NCBI GenBank assembly: GCA_963978895.1
Contig: OZ022242.1
Coordinates: 16,582,121 to 16,646,120 of the forward strand
Direction: 5' to 3'
DNA: 64,000 nucleotides
From: Erpobdella octoculata
Taxonomy: Eukaryota; Annelida; Clitellata; Hirudinida; Erpobdellidae
Positions 30,916 to 57,968 of the stretch are shown here, in pieces. The position numbers were made by a program, and so were the translations under genes. The notes under the pieces were generated by a model. It was not told the origin of the DNA. It made no database searches and saw nothing but the letters and a program-made list of their open reading frames with translations. Position 1 is the stretch's first letter, and every line of letters starts with the position of its first letter.

Positions 30916-31512
30916 ATAAGGTATCTAAATGATATTGTTTTTCTTCATCATCCTATTCACTTAATCACATTACAACAACTGCAGCAGCAGAACTTTACTG
31001 CCCTCATATCATCAAAGCATTATATACAAAAGAACGTTCTGGCGATGACTAATGGACCATGGAACTTTTATTCTCCAAGTATGGCGGTAGTCGAACTAGA
31101 CAAGGAAAGCGGCTCTTAGTTGGAAGTTTTGATGGAGACTTTCTGACCCCGACTTTTCTTATCGTACGAATATTAAAGCAATACTTATCATTACTTGATT
31201 TTAAGAAAACAATTTTTTATGAGGTTCAATAATTTGAATTAATCTCCAGTTCTTGTTATTCATTTATTTAAGTTGATTGCTTTTTTTTTTATAAATCATT
31301 GGCTAATCAATTTGTGCGAGTAAGATGGTACAGATCTGTTCAGGTTTTTATCATTATTATAATCATCGTCATAGTTATCAGAACCAGCCATCATCTCTCA
31401 ACTTAAAGAAATTAAAAGAAAAGATTTTCATTTATTATTGAGAATTATCTGATAAAAAAATCACACCAAGCTGGATGTACTTTATTATTCTATCCATCAT
31501 AAATATCATCCA

Positions 31513-31536
31513 TACCGCCACCACCACCACCACCAA

Positions 31537-31568
<32 letters not shown>

Positions 31569-31672
31569 CTACCACAACCACCACCATCATCCTCATCACC
31601 ATCACCACAACAACCATCATCATCATCATCCTCATCATCATCATCATCAAATCATTATCATCATCATCATTG
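31513..31672. repeat. ACC/ATC compound microsatellite
   Basis: Blocks of CCACCA and CATCAT alternate over 160 bp. Confidence 0.93.
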
Positions 31673-31944
31673 ATCAATCAAATTGGCAATTTTCTTACAT
31701 ATACTTACGTTCTTTGTTTTTCTCTGTTATGAATACTCTGCATTTCTATTTTGGTGCCAATGGTTAACAGACTGATAAAACCACCTTGAGAGATAATATT
31801 ATTTATTAATATTGTCTGAGAATGAAAGCAAAAGTGTTCAGGTAGGAAGTTATTCATAAATTGTAATGATGCAATGAGAAGGCCGCGCTCACCATTTATT
31901 TCAAGGCGTAAAATAAAAAAGTAAAATAAAACAAGTGAAACAAA

Positions 31945-32272
31945 AACAAAGTTTTTTCAAAACACATTTTTATATATTCGATTGTGTAGGCCACATTCTG
32001 TTACATAAACAACAAACTTGTTAGCATAGACAATAAATAGTTCGACGAAAATATCACAAATAATTATTTAATTAAATTTTGTCCAATCGATCCGAAAATT
32101 TGATAGAATGCATTGTTAATTAGTTTGGAAGTATGTTTGAATTTTTAAGTCTCTAGCTCATCGGGAAGTTAGTTTAAAATCGATTGCAAAATTTGACGAC
32201 AGACAGACCGACAGACAGACAGACAGACCGACAGACAGACAGAGAAGTCAAGTTAAGTAAGTGTGTAAAAAG
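31945..32272 (-). repeat. Dispersed ~325-bp repeat family (GACAGACAGACC end), copy 1
   Basis: About 90 per cent identical by eye to 46339-46661, including ATAGTTCGACGAAAATATC, CAATCGATCCGAAA, and GGGAAGTTAGTTTAAAATC followed by GACA repeats. Read on the minus strand, it resembles the family at 50243-50600: CTGTCTG repeats, then a TTGCAATCRATTTT block, then ACTTCCYGATGA. Confidence 0.8.
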
Positions 32273-32419
32273 AAAAATCAACAAAATAAAATAAAAATTT
32301 ACATTTTCTTTAAATTTGAATTCATTTGATATTGAATGCCAGCAATAAAAGATTTTTTAGAGAGCAATTTTTGTGTTGGCAAATTATTATGACAATGGTG
32401 TAAATTCTTTAATTTATAA

Positions 32420-32869
<450 letters not shown>

Positions 32870-35800
32870 TTATCCTTGTTATTATACTTTTGAGTTCAAA
32901 ATGACATAACTTGTCTTTAAGTGCTTTAACGGCGTCGATCATTCTGCGTGTTCAGGATGTTCCAAGTTGGAACAAATCAGACAACCCTCTCCATTTTGTC
33001 TCTTCAGCCTCTCAAGAACACTGGAGATACAAGATCGTTTCTGGCTGATAATGCAAGAAACCTTTTTTAAAAAGCAGTTACAGCTAAAAACATCATAAAT
33101 AACATAAAAAAAAACAAACATAAATAACATGATAAAATAAAAGTAACAACAAAAATGAAAACTTCGAAATCGTTACAAAAACCAAAAAATTCCACATCAA
33201 TGAATAACGTTCTGTGGAGATGAAGAACAGCCTTTAAGACATCATCCTTGCGATGGCGTATTCAACGTTATTGCACCCGAAGTGGTCCGTGGTCCTTCAG
33301 CTGTAGTCCTTTTCAATGCACATCAAACGAAGGAAACCATGAAGATCAAACGACGTCAACAATTTATTTCTTCCATTCCACATGTCATTTGTTTTTTTAC
33401 AATATATGTCATGTTTTCATAAATTCAATCTGCTTATCATGTGACTTTAATAATTTTTTACTAACCGAACGTTAAAAAATGTCTTTTACATTGTAAAAAA
33501 TTTTTGCAGTAATATAACAATTGTTTAATTAGTTTTCTAGAATTTTCAGAAAAATTTTATTTAGAAGCTGCAAACGTTCTAATTGAACTTATTTTTAACA
33601 ATTCTGTTTCTTCTCGCGCATATTGACATACATAGTTATAAAGTTTTTTTCTTATAAGGATACATTTTGGTCATGACATTAAAAAATGAATCAATTATCG
33701 CTCGTATTTGTCATTAGAAGAAAATGGGCGACTTCTTATGGCCCCAGATTACCATCCTGTCTAACAGCTGTTTATGACATAAGTTCAACACTTGAAGTTA
33801 AAAAATTGCTTTATTTTTATCAATAAATTTTTCTTAGAGACAGAAATAATTTGGGACTGATGTATTTTATTTTTTATCACTTCTTCGACAGTCTTTAATT
33901 TCCAAAAGCAACATTTCTTTGGTTAGCTCCATCTTGTGTTTGACTAATAAATTAACGAAACACATCCGTCAACCATCTACAATAACTCAACAACAACCTC
34001 AAAAAAGGATGTGTTGGCTCAGGGTGTTTTATAATAGATATAGATTTGGTTTAAATTTATTCTTTTACTAAAAATGTTTAATGATTCAAAACCGCATTTT
34101 GATGAATATTTAATAGATGGGAAGATATTTCACCGAGTAAGGTGTTTGTTAAGGTAGCATTTTTTTACAATAAGTAATTTCTAACAACGGATTTTTTAAC
34201 AAGGAAGATTTCCTAAAACAAAAATAAACGGCTTAGATAACAAGCTGCTTAAACGATCTCAAGAATGGTTTATTTGATAAATGATTAAACTATTTTCTGT
34301 AGTTTATAATCCTATTCGACATTAAAAGTTGAAAATGAATTACTAAAAATTTTTGCTAATTAAAACCATAGAGTTTAAAAATAAGTAATTTCTTATACTT
34401 TTTATCATCTTTTTAACATTTTATGTTCACCTCTTAAGAATTGCCTTGGAAATGTTTAACTACTCAAGACCTAATAATTGTATATATTAATGTAATACAC
34501 ACTTTGAATTTTAAGATTTTTATCAATACCTATGTTAATTATGTCTATTGGTTTTTGAGGCATCTGCTTCTAGCGAGGTGGTTCTTAAACTTTTTTCCCG
34601 CGCCTCTCGGACAAACTCGATTTGACCGCACCCCCTACCTTTGCATATAAAAAGAACAACAAGTAAAATGCAAATGATTTGCATTAGGTTTTCTATTTTA
34701 TTTATTTTTTGTTGCTTCCCACCGATTAGGCCAGAAAAATGAGGACCAATCTTTAACAAGGCAATTCCCATATCCTCACCGGCCTCCAATCAAGGCCTCT
34801 TGTGATAGAGTCTTTGGCGATCGGGGACAAGATCTAACAAATGTGCTCCTAGAAATTTCTATCTGTAAGCGTTTCCTCTAAAAATAACTGATGACCGCGG
34901 GGGTGGGGTCGCAGGTACTTTTTCCAAGAATTTTCCAAACATCATACACTTTTTTCTTCAACAATATGTAGCTGATAACTGTGGGGTAGGTGTAGGTACT
35001 ATTTCCAAAAACTTTGGCGCTCCTTCCAAAAGACGTTTGGTGTCCCTTCCAAATGGGACCCGGGGATACGTGTTCCCCTGCCCCCTTGCTACGCCTCTGA
35101 ACAAATGTTAGTAAGTTGAAGATGTACAACGCTTACTTCTTTTGTGCAAATGCTTGGCGCCCCCTGTTTTCAGAATTCTGTAGCCGCCTCTACTCTGCAG
35201 GATTCATCGAGATTCGAGAATGTCTTACAATTAAGAAAATGAGCGCAGAATTTAAATATATAGTTACGACAGGATATTGAAATTGTTAATTTGATCACAG
35301 TCCGTCCACTTAATTATCGTCTGTTTAACAAAATATTTAAAATACAAAAGTTACTTGATCAAATTGTCTAAAGCTTGTAGTTACAATTGAATGACAACTT
35401 TTGAGTTACTTCACTTGATTACTTAGCAGATATCTCGGAAAATCTCCATAAACTAAAAGTTAATTTGTAGTCACAAATGATAATTGGAGTAGTAGGCCTC
35501 AGCAAAAATCTAAAATTAACAAGATTTCTTGAATATCAAAGGGTTAACAATCGTTTTTTGGAGACTCAAACTTCAAATCTACGACTACTCGCAACTACTT
35601 AGTTCGATATTTATAGTAGAACATTAAAAGCGGCAAACATGTGACGAAATTAATTGATAGTCTTTAAATATTATATTATCGAAGGAGGAGCAAAGACGTC
35701 GTCATTTTCACTAATTATACGACGTCTGCTTTATGTTTTTTTGTAATTAATTGTTAAGCACGTCATCAGAAATTAATCTCATCATTTAAATTCAGAAAAT

Positions 35801-36838
35801 AAAAAAGAAACAAGTTAATTATAATGGCGTTATTTTTGGAAAGCTGAGAAAAATTTACGACCTTCCCCTCTTAAAAATATGAGAGAATAAATAAGTTACC
35901 TATTTAAATAACTTCTGAAATAAAAAATCATAAACTACGAGAGATTCAATGTTTAGAAATTAAAATATTTAAAATGTGAATATCTTTGTTTCTTTTTCTA
36001 TGAGGTTTTTCTAAGAATTAGCCAACATTTATGGTATTTAAGTTAGTCAGCTGAATACACAGAAGTTTAAAAATTGTATCAACTTTACTTTTTATTTCAG
36101 TATAAACTTCACTGCTAAAATTATATAGCAGTAGCCAGGAGAGCCGACCAATAAACTTTAAAATATTTGAATTTTTGGTATAATTTGAATTTTTTATTTT
36201 GATAATTGGTGAAAGAAAGCCAATAAATCAGCTCATTAGTTTCTCTGATCATTTAAAAAGGCCTATTATAGCATTTCGTCATTTCTTACATGCGAAAAAA
36301 GTATCTTAGATCAATTTATGGCTTCGAAAAACTCAATATCATCAACATACATGTTTTCCGATTTCTGTATGATTGTATGTAGGTATGTTAAAACTTCACG
36401 TAACGCTGATCTAGATGATTAATTAAATGGTTTTAATGGAAATTTCTTTATTAATTTAAATATTTGAAGTGTGATTGACGTTTTAAATATTAAGTACCTT
36501 TAATTTGTTAAACTCATTAGTTGGAGAATTATTTTCGATTGAGATTTTGTTAAGAATTTCTGTTGAATTGGAGTCATTGGTTAATATAATGAAAACTGTA
36601 ACGAACTAGTTTTTCTTTCAAAAACCAAGAGACAATGATTGGAAATTTCTATTAAACTTATAAAAATGTAACGTGCTGCCAGAAATATAGAGATACTATT
36701 GATACAAAATATTAAAGTTTGTCTTCTATGATTAAGTATATTGTTAATTAAAGCTATATTTAGTATAGTAAAATAAATTTAACTAAAAATTACCATGTTC
36801 AGAATAAAAAACAAACAAACAATAAATCGTTAGCAATT
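32870..36838. other. Intergenic stretch without recognised host gene
   Basis: A/T-rich DNA between the Helitron-like copy and the claudin-like gene. A few transposon-end-like segments are described separately (34570-35100). Nothing else is recognisable on either strand; small frames here have no domain signal. Confidence 0.4.
34570..35100. mobile_element. DNA-transposon fragments (hAT-type ends)
   Basis: AGGTGGTTCTTAAACTTTTT near 34577 resembles the widespread hAT/Charlie terminal sequence. The minus strand at 35099-35081 reads CAGAGGCGTAGCAAGGGGG, another common hAT-type end. Their partner ends were not found. The 34880-35100 part is related to 52150-52330. Confidence 0.35.
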
Positions 36839-49505
<12,667 letters not shown>

Positions 49506-50242
49506 GGATTGCGGAACTTATTGATCTGTTGAATGAAATAAGTTTAGGAACAAGACAAAGAAATGAACATGAACATCCTTTTCTGTAAAAAGTATACAAT
49601 AGATATAGATTGTTTTGGGGAACTATTCCTTGCAGTTGAAATAACTGAAGAATAAACATAAATTTATACAAGATAACGTAATTTTATTTATTTAAAAACT
49701 GTTTGCGAATTTTGTTTTTACTGCTCGGAGAACTATTCTTAATGGGCTAAGAAAAATGAATCAAAAGAATCGTCAGACGATATTGTGAGGTCTCTGCTAA
49801 GCCTGCATCAAAAGTAATAATGTCATAAAATAAAAATAACTCATAAGTTTTCTTATTACTTTAGAAAGTCAACTATTTACAATTGATGCTTATGAAATAA
49901 ATGCTTCTTTAAAGAAAGTAAAACGGTAAACATTTTTATTCTGGAGGGCAACAAGATTTCCATTATTTTATAACTAAATAAATGCTTACGATTTAAAAAA
50001 AGATTAATCAAATTTACAATTTAAATTTAGCAATTTAAAAAAATGTATTTTTAAAAATATTTTTTGGCGCTTCCGTACATTGTTACAGTTCAAATTGGGC
50101 TAAATGCAAACTAAACCTCAAATTTTGTTTTAATTAGTCACGGTCGGCTTTTATTTGAATTACTAGTTAGTCATAAGGCGACTAAGGCGGCCGTTAAATT
50201 TAAATTAATATTTTATCATTATTTTATACTTTTAAGTTTTTT

Positions 50243-50600
50243 ACCAATGCTTTTATTAACTCGTCGTCTCTGTTTGTTTCTCTGTCTGTCTGTTTGTTTC
50301 TCTGTCTGTTTCAAATCTTGCAATCAATTTTTTAGTCACTTCCTGATGATAGATTTTTTTCAAATTTTGCATACATGCTCAAAATAGAAGACAATGCAAT
50401 ATTCAATTATTAGTTTTACAATAAGTCAATTAATTTAGTTAATTTTAATTAATTTCGATATTTCGATATAATTAAGATATTTCGACTTTAATATAAAATA
50501 AAAGAGTAATATAAGAAAAAATTGATTGCAAAATTTGTGTTTTCATTACATATAAAAAGCATTGGGTTTTAAAAATTCGTTTTTAATTTACTTGTTTTCA
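50243..50600 (+). repeat. Dispersed ~355-bp repeat (family A), full-length copy
   Basis: Starts ACCAATGCTTTTATTAACTC, has CTGTCTG repeats, TTGCAATCAATTTTTTAG, CACTTCCTGATGATAG and CATACATGCTCAAAATAG, and ends AAAATTCGTTTTTAATTTAC near 50595. Other copies are at 57200, 57621, and 60225 plus 61977. No coding frame; class unknown. Confidence 0.85.
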
Positions 50601-50844
50601 CTTGCTATCTAGCAGTATGAATATGAGAATAGTAAAGCTCAAGAAGGTGCAATAAAAAGACAATAAATTGGCAGAATTTCAAAAGTGTAACTAAACTAAA
50701 AAGAACAATATTGAAATGTTTCAATGCCAATGTAAGAAATCTAGTAAGCAAAGAAAAAAGATGTAAATTGGAAGTTTATGTGGAATTAGAGAAACCTGGC
50801 ATTAAGGATAACAGAATCATGGGCAAAGGAAAATATATTGGATA

Positions 50845-51210
50845 CTGGCAGGGTACCCGGCGTTGCCCGGGATTTTTAGAGGTTTCTAATGTTTGTTTCT
50901 CTCGCTCCAGTTTCTTTCCCCGCTTGCTCTCCCGCTCTCGGTCGCTATCCCGCTCCTGGCCGCTTTCCCGCTTCCGGTTGTTTTCCTGATCCTGGTCGCT
51001 TTCCCGCTCCCGGCCGTTTTCTCGCTCTCGTTCGCTTTCCCGCTCCCCGTCGCTTTCCCGATCCCGGACGCTTTCCCGCTATTGGTCACTTTCTCTTTCC
51101 CGCTCGCTTTTTCGCTCTCAATTGCTTTAGCGTTTCCTCTGCGTTCCCGTTTCCGCTCATTTTATAATTCCCGTTTCCACTCGCTCTCCCGCTCCGCTCC
51201 GCCCATTTTG
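50845..51210 (-). mobile_element. Helitron-like element with 18-bp minisatellite
   Basis: The end reads CTGG at 50845-50848 (CCAG on the minus strand, then T), followed by GGGTACCCGGCGTTGCCCGG, which can form a 5-bp stem. An ~18-bp minisatellite of CGCTTTCCCGCTCCCGGC type fills 50920-51200. The far end is not identified. The 51211-54427 stretch shows no recognised gene; 52150-52330 resembles 34880-35100. Confidence 0.55.
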
Positions 51211-54200
51211 TGACAGATTTCAATTTTTTTTGCTACAATTGTCTCCCATTGCCTCTCAAGCTTGTGTAAAAATTGCATTACGGTCGGATAAATGGTGTAG
51301 CAATGCATAAAGGACATATATATTTATACTTACATACATAATCTCATTTTTATATATATTGATTGAACTAGCAGAGCTCATGGAAATGTCTAAACAATTA
51401 AAAATAAAACCTGGAATTGACAGGAGATGAAGAATCAAAAATAATTTGAAGGAAACGCCAACTCCGACCTAGCTTAACAATACAAATGCTGAAATCTTCT
51501 AACTAGTAAGATTGGGTGAGAAACAGTATAGGCGTAGCTGTTAGTAAATCGTGTAGCGGTGACAAGTTTCGCAGCCGTAGTGCCTCATTGTTTGTGGTAG
51601 TAACTTAATTACTTAATTGCTGCAAATGCTACGAAAACACGTGATTTCCATAGTAATAACTTGTATGTCGGTTTGCCTTTATGGTAAAATTAGGGTCAGA
51701 TTTGTAAGGAAAATTTTAGTTTTTAATAAGCGTAATTAATTATTGTTTCGTGTAAATCTTCGATTGTTTTTTAGTTTTCATTTGTTATATTTAATTACAT
51801 TTTACTTACAATGAAAACATAGAAGAATAATGTAACGAAAGTAAAGGAGTGTCATAAGGGAGTTTCCTCCTGCTTGTTAGCCGCCTTTAACAAAACAAAC
51901 GATACAAACCGTACAAACGATACACTAGCTAAATAATCATGCATTTTTATTGCGTCTATATCCAAAGTCTCCTATAAATAATGCACTCAAATGACACATT
52001 AATCACTCCTTCGGTTTCAGAGATTTCTTCAAATGTTGATTTGGATGATGGATTTTCACCCTTCCCCAAGAAATTCATTTAATAAAAATCATTGGCGGGA
52101 GCAAACTGTTTAAAAACCCACATAATTCAAAATGGAATCTCCATATTGCCAAACCCTTCCTTCCAAAATAGCTGATGAGTGGGGGAGTAGGTATTTATAG
52201 AAACTTTTTCCAAAATGATTTCAAAAACTTAAACATTTTTTTTTCAAAATAGCGGATGACCGAGTAGAGTAATTGTAAGTACTTTTCAGATTTTTTTTAA
52301 ATGACACCCATACCTCTAACAAAATAGAACTTTTACGGCTCCGAAAATTGTACGAACATTGTTTATTTTGTTTCAAACTTTCCCCTCCCCCTCAAAAATT
52401 GGCTAGATCTGCCAGTGAAATGATACAAACCCTACAATGACATCTAAAAAGAAATAAGAAAGAAAAAAACCTGATCGTTATGCCATTTAATCAAAAAATT
52501 TAAAAAAATGTAAATGTTATTAAAAGTGTTGTAAAGAGTAACAGGGGAAAACTCGAGGTTTGTTGAAAGAAACAATTTTAAATCTTTATTGACTAGAGAA
52601 ATACAAGTTTTGTTAACAGAAGAAAATTTAAAATAAATGAACAGATTGCAACAGTTTATAGAAAATAATTTTAAGTTTGTTCTTGCGGGTTCAGATGAAT
52701 AATTAATAAAAACGAGTTTCATAGTTATAAATGTTTGAATGGCGTTTGAAGAACTTATCAAATACAGCGGGCAACATAGTTTTTTTCATATTTAAACATG
52801 AATAAACATGCTAAAAGTAATTAATTAAATTTCATCAACATGTTAACTTCTTTAAATTTGTTTCAACAAAGGAAAAATTAAAACAATCTTAAAATAGTTT
52901 GAGCAATCTTTTTTGAAATAAGTAAAATTTCCTTAGTCGAGTGGAGTAGGTTGCTGCCAATAAATTATCATAATATTATAAATTAAAAAATAATAAAGCA
53001 TAAGCGCAGCAGATCTCAAGATGAACAAGTAGTGGTGGATCCAGGAATTTCGTAAGAGGACCAGACATTTTTTTTTAGTTTTAAAATTTTTGATTACTGT
53101 CGCTATGCAGTCCGTTGTAAGATATCTTGAATTTATTTTATTCAGTAAAACCAAACAAAAAGAAGAGATAACAAAATTTTTATTTAGTTTTTTTCTGTTT
53201 TTATCTTTTTCTTTCTCTCGCTTTTTTCTGTATTTCTTCTCTCTGGAGCAAAATCAACACAAGACATCTCTTTTTCCATCGTGCTGCGGAGTTAGGTCAT
53301 CAGACACTTCAAAGCTGAAAATGGCTTTTAAGCTGAAGTAATTGTCAATCGGACAAAAGAAAGTTATCATTTATTATTATTTTTATCGAAGAAAATTGTT
53401 TTTTATGTCTCTCGGTAGACGTTTTTGTGGGAGTGATTAAACGAGACTCTTCCATGTGTTAACCTCCAAACTGGAACGATTCAAGCCAAACTCGAACAAC
53501 TCTACTATTTCTATGATTTTGGCCAGCTAGATTTTTTCATGGCTACAAAGATAATTTTGAGCAGTTGCGCTTATTTTGAAAAATCGTCTGCCTTTCTACA
53601 ACACATCTTTAGCTGGTTGATGAAATGGTCCGAGAATTAAATGAAAATGTTATTTCTGTACTACTCTTCTGAACAACCATCATTTGCATTGTGATTCTTT
53701 TTTTTTTAAATTCTTGGAGTTGTTAATTTTTGCTGATTTGTGTGTAATTTTGAAAACTCAATAGAATTTTTCGCCCGCAATGCCTCTTTTGCTTTCAAAA
53801 ACCTTCCGTAAAGCCATGACCTGCGCTCTAGCATTGCTGATATTTTGCGAAAGCCCTACAGGAACTTGCAGAAAAGTACCGTTTTGGCCAAGCAGTTTTT
53901 CAATATTTGCATAGACTTAGGAACCCGTAAAACTGCATCGTGTCTGCGTCAGTCAGTGAGATGTTCAATCTTTACACATTTCAGAGAGGAAAGAATATAA
54001 TTACAAAGTCTTTTAGTACATCTGAACATATTCCTGATTGTCGGATCATCACAGCTTTTGTTAGAGCCAGCCAAGTTTTTATGGTAGTTCAAGCAGATTA
54101 TTGAACAAGCGAATTCTCTTAATAATACCGATATTCTTTGAATTTTTATTCCTAATGTGGTTAATAAACTTTCATTATAGCTTTATATTGGATGACAATA

Positions 54201-54704
54201 CATGATTCAATTAAAAAAAAACTTTAATTTGAACATCTTTCGTATTTCTAAATCGAGTGTATTTGAAATTAAAGTTTGTGTTAAAAACTTGTTTTTTCCT
54301 TTACTTGTTTTAGTTGCTAACTAAAAAGTTTAACTGAAAAACTTAAATTTCCTTCAAAATTTAAGAAGCCAAACAAAACTTTATGTTTGTCAGTTCTTGG
54401 GTTTACTATGTTTTGTTTACAATTATTTAGTCCAGGAGAATTAAAAATTTTTCTTGTTGTACCTAGACAAAATTTGCATCAAGCTGATTTTTGGATATTT
54501 TGTTTGTAATACGTTTATGATTCTTCCTGCAAAAATCGGTTGAAATCGTCATATAGGAAATTGGTTTTTTGACGCTTTTTTGACAGAGATTTACCGTAGT
54601 GAGCGATAAGTTAGCATTTTCGTAAATTGTCGTAAAGCATCGAATTTCTAAGTTAGTATTTTGTAAAACATCTATTTTTGGAGTTTTTATTGTTCTTCTT
54701 CAAA

Positions 54705-56897
54705 ATGGGTGAACTAAATGAAATGGTATGTTTAATTTGTCGAACTGAATTCCGTTCCGACAACGTCTGTGATACAGTCAAGATGGTTACACTAGGTGTT
54801 GTTAAAGGTATTGAAACGTTATGTCAATTCAGCGTTTTACGTGGTGATGAACAGTTAACAGAGTATCTGTTAAAATTTAACAGTTAAATAAACCAAATGT
54901 AGCTAATGTTCATGATCATTGCCGGAAAGACTACACTAACAAAAGAAGTTTTGATCAATTGCAACGAAAGAATGAGCAGCATGCAGAAGGTGTTGGTGTT
55001 GATCAAGAGAATTTTAAGTGTAAATTATTACGATCGTCTGTCGACACTTTCAATTGGAAGCAACATTGTTTTTTGTGTGGAAAAATAGTTTTTGGAGAAA
55101 GTAGAAAACATTTAAAAGAAGAATCAAGTACTGTGATGACATTGAAATTCAGAGAAACTATAATTCAAACTTGCCACAAAAGAAATGATGCATGGAGTGT
55201 ATAAGTTCTTGGTAGGTTAAATTCATGCAATGACTTACCAGCTGAAGAAGCTCGTTACCACATAGTGTGTCTTTTTGTGTTCCTAAAATGTAGATCATCA
55301 CATGTCGGAGATAATACCGCTGGCCGAAACCATCCAGGTCGACATCCAGATAACGACATGTTAATTACTTTTGAAAAACTGTGTGAATGGTTATAAGAAG
55401 AAGATCAAGGAATTTATACGATAGCTGAAATACAAATTAAAATGCAAGAATTATCGGAAGATGGTGAAGTGTATTCATTAAAACATATAAAACGAAAGCT
55501 GGAAGAACGCTACGCTGAGCACATATTTTTTGCCGAAATTTGTGGTCGGAAAAATGTTATTTGCTTTTGTAACATGGCATCTCACATTATAACTAACCAA
55601 TGTTATGCTGAAAAAGAGTAGCATAGAAGATGAGAGTGAACGTATCATAGTGGCAGCAGCAAAATTGATAAGAGCTCACATAAGGGAAATGTCCTCAAAT
55701 GAAACGTATCCAGGCTTTCTCAAATATTGAAGATGCCAAATGGTGGATTCCTAGTTTGTTGAAAATCTTAATTGAAAATATTGTTTGTAATGAAATGAAA
55801 CAAGTTTCCATATGTCATTCTATTGTGCAGGGGGCAAGACAAAAATCTCTTATCTCTCCAATTTTGTTTGGCGTTGGAGTTAGTTTAGATCACGCCTTTG
55901 GATCTAGATGGCTGCTTGATTTGCTGTCACGGTTGGGATTTTCAATTTCATATGATGAAGTTACACTTTTTAAACAATCAGTAGTTTAGAATGACTCCCC
56001 TGATACTCCTCAGTCTTTTCCTCAATGTTTTACGCAATGGTCTGGTGATAATCTAGACCACAACATTATCACTTTAGATGGAAGTGGCACCTTTTACGGT
56101 ATGGGCATCATATCAATGTCTACTCCGTGTAATCGATTAGGGTCAGGACACTATGCTGAATCAGCTGTACCTCGATTGTCACGCGTAAAATCCAGTTGTG
56201 TTGTGAAAAACCGAGGTATTCCTATATTGGGATACACATTCCCCGACAAGTCATCATTATCATTGATGTCTTTCAAGCCCATTTCTCACTTAAATTTTCC
56301 TTCTGTGTTGCCTCCTTCTTTAAACTTGGAACTTGCCTGGAAAATTGGTATCTTGTGCTTAGATGAAGATCAGCAAAGGCCAAATTAGTCCGGCTTTATG
56401 GAACATGCTTGTAAACCTGACGGAGATTTCAGATCATCATCAGACATAAGGATGCTTCCGATTATTGATTTGAACCCTAATGCCATGTCTTGTATTTTTT
56501 CCACGTTAACTTTCATAGAACACCAGGCTCAAAAGCTCAACATTCCAACGGCTTGTGTGACCAGCCGCTGTGGTTAAAGGCTGTTGATATTGTGCATTCA
56601 TCCAAACTGAACATAGTATGTCGTCTAGGTGGGTTTCATGTCTTGATGAATTATTTGGGCAGCATTGGTCATGTCATGGCTGGCTCAGGTTTGACAGAAG
56701 CGCTGCAGTGCTGTTATGGACCCATAGCCATAACTCACATGATAGGGAAGGCAGTGGCTAGAGCACTACGCGGCCACTTTTTAGTAGAGTCAGCTTTGTT
56801 TGCTTTGCTTTTGGAATCAATATTGAAAATGGAGTTTTTGACTACTTCTGATATTGATGATCTGAGCGTCTCCGATCGGGATGCAAATTTAACGTGA
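54705..56897 (+). pseudogene. Decayed gene of a repetitive animal protein family; putative transposase
   Basis: The pieces, read in order, form one protein of a family I recall as many near-identical uncharacterised proteins in cnidarian and mollusc genomes. N-terminal cysteine/histidine motifs (CLICRTEF, DHCRKDY, CFLCGK; about 54730-55085) look like zinc binding. A middle region (LPAEEARYH, then KRKLEERYAEHIFFAEI) is followed by a core with DNLDHNIITLDGSGTFYGMG (about 56050-56110), a DQPLWLKAVDI block (about 56560), LGSIGHVMAGSGL and MIGKAVARALRGHFLVESAL (to about 56815). The spaced acidic residues could be a DDE-type catalytic centre; that is my inference. At least five stops or frame changes (near 54887, 55204, 55396, 55989 and 56388) make it non-functional. 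Confidence 0.7.
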
Positions 56898-57199
56898 GGC
56901 TTTATTTACAGTGGTCTAACTGAAGTTCTTATTCATTATTTTAAAGAAATTGTACTACTGGACCTACCATACAAACTTTATATAACCAAACAAAAGGTAT
57001 ATAGGCACACAGACAAAGGACACAGGGCGGGAAATAAAGAAATTGTTATTTTTAGGTGTTTTTGTTGTTTTTCTGTTTGTTTTTTTTTTATTGTATGTTG
57101 AAATTGAAAATTATTTATGGATTTATATGTATGCTTTTTAATATGTGTATATTAAATAGTATGTAACAAGCAATTTTCATAATAATCTTAGTTTTTTTA

Positions 57200-57396
57200 C
57201 CAATGCTTTTATTAACTCGTCGGCTCTGTTTCTCTGTCTGTCTGTTTCTCTGTCTGTTTCAAATCTTGCAATCAATTTTTGAGTCACTTCCTGATGATAG
57301 ATTTTTTTCAAATTTTGCATACATGCTCAAGATAGAAGACAATGCAATATTCAATTATTAGTTTTACAATAAGTCAATTAATTTAGTTAATTTTCT
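57200..57396 (+). repeat. Family A repeat, 3'-truncated copy
   Basis: Matches the first ~200 bp of the 50243 copy, then breaks at GTTAATTTT and runs into a 12-bp minisatellite. Confidence 0.85.
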
Positions 57397-57470
57397 TGAG
57401 GATTTTATCGAGGGTTTCTTGAGGGTTTTCTTGAGGGTTTTCTTGAGGGTTTTCTTGAGGGTTTTCTTGA
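57394..57470. repeat. 12-bp minisatellite (TTGAGGGTTTTC)n
   Basis: About six units; the last four are perfect. Confidence 0.95.
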
Positions 57471-57620
57471 CCACAAAACGCTAACCGACTGGCAGACTAT
57501 TTTACCAAGTTAACACGAACCACACTCACTGACCGCGATTCTCAAGCTTGAACGAAATTTTCATGAAAATAGTTGAGATATTTAAATTCGATGCTTTTTG
57601 ATGATATTTTTATTATTATT

Positions 57621-57968
57621 ACGAATGCTTTTATTAACTCGTCGTCTCTGTTTCTCTGTCTGTCTGTTTGTTTCTCTGTCTGTTTCAAATCTTGCAATCA
57701 ATTTTTGAGTCACTTCCTGATGATAGATTTTTTCAAATTTTGCATACATGCTCAAAATAGAAGACAATGCAATATTCAATTATTAGTTTTACAATGAGTC
57801 AATTAATTTAGATAATTTTAATTAATTTCGATATTTCGATATAATTAAGATATTTCGACTTTAACATAAAATAAAAGAGTGATATAAGAAAAAATTGATT
57901 GCAAAATTTGTGTTTTAATTACATATAAGAGCATTGGTTTTAAAAATTCGTTTTTAATTTACTTGTTT
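57621..57968 (+). repeat. Family A repeat, near full-length copy
   Basis: Aligns from ATGCTTTTATTAACTCGTCG to TTCGTTTTTAATTTACTTGT with the 50243 copy. Confidence 0.85.

Noticed and set aside
33248..33475. 75-codon frame with several cysteines
   Set aside because: No recognisable motif, no splice context and no match to its neighbours; likely chance in A/T-rich DNA.
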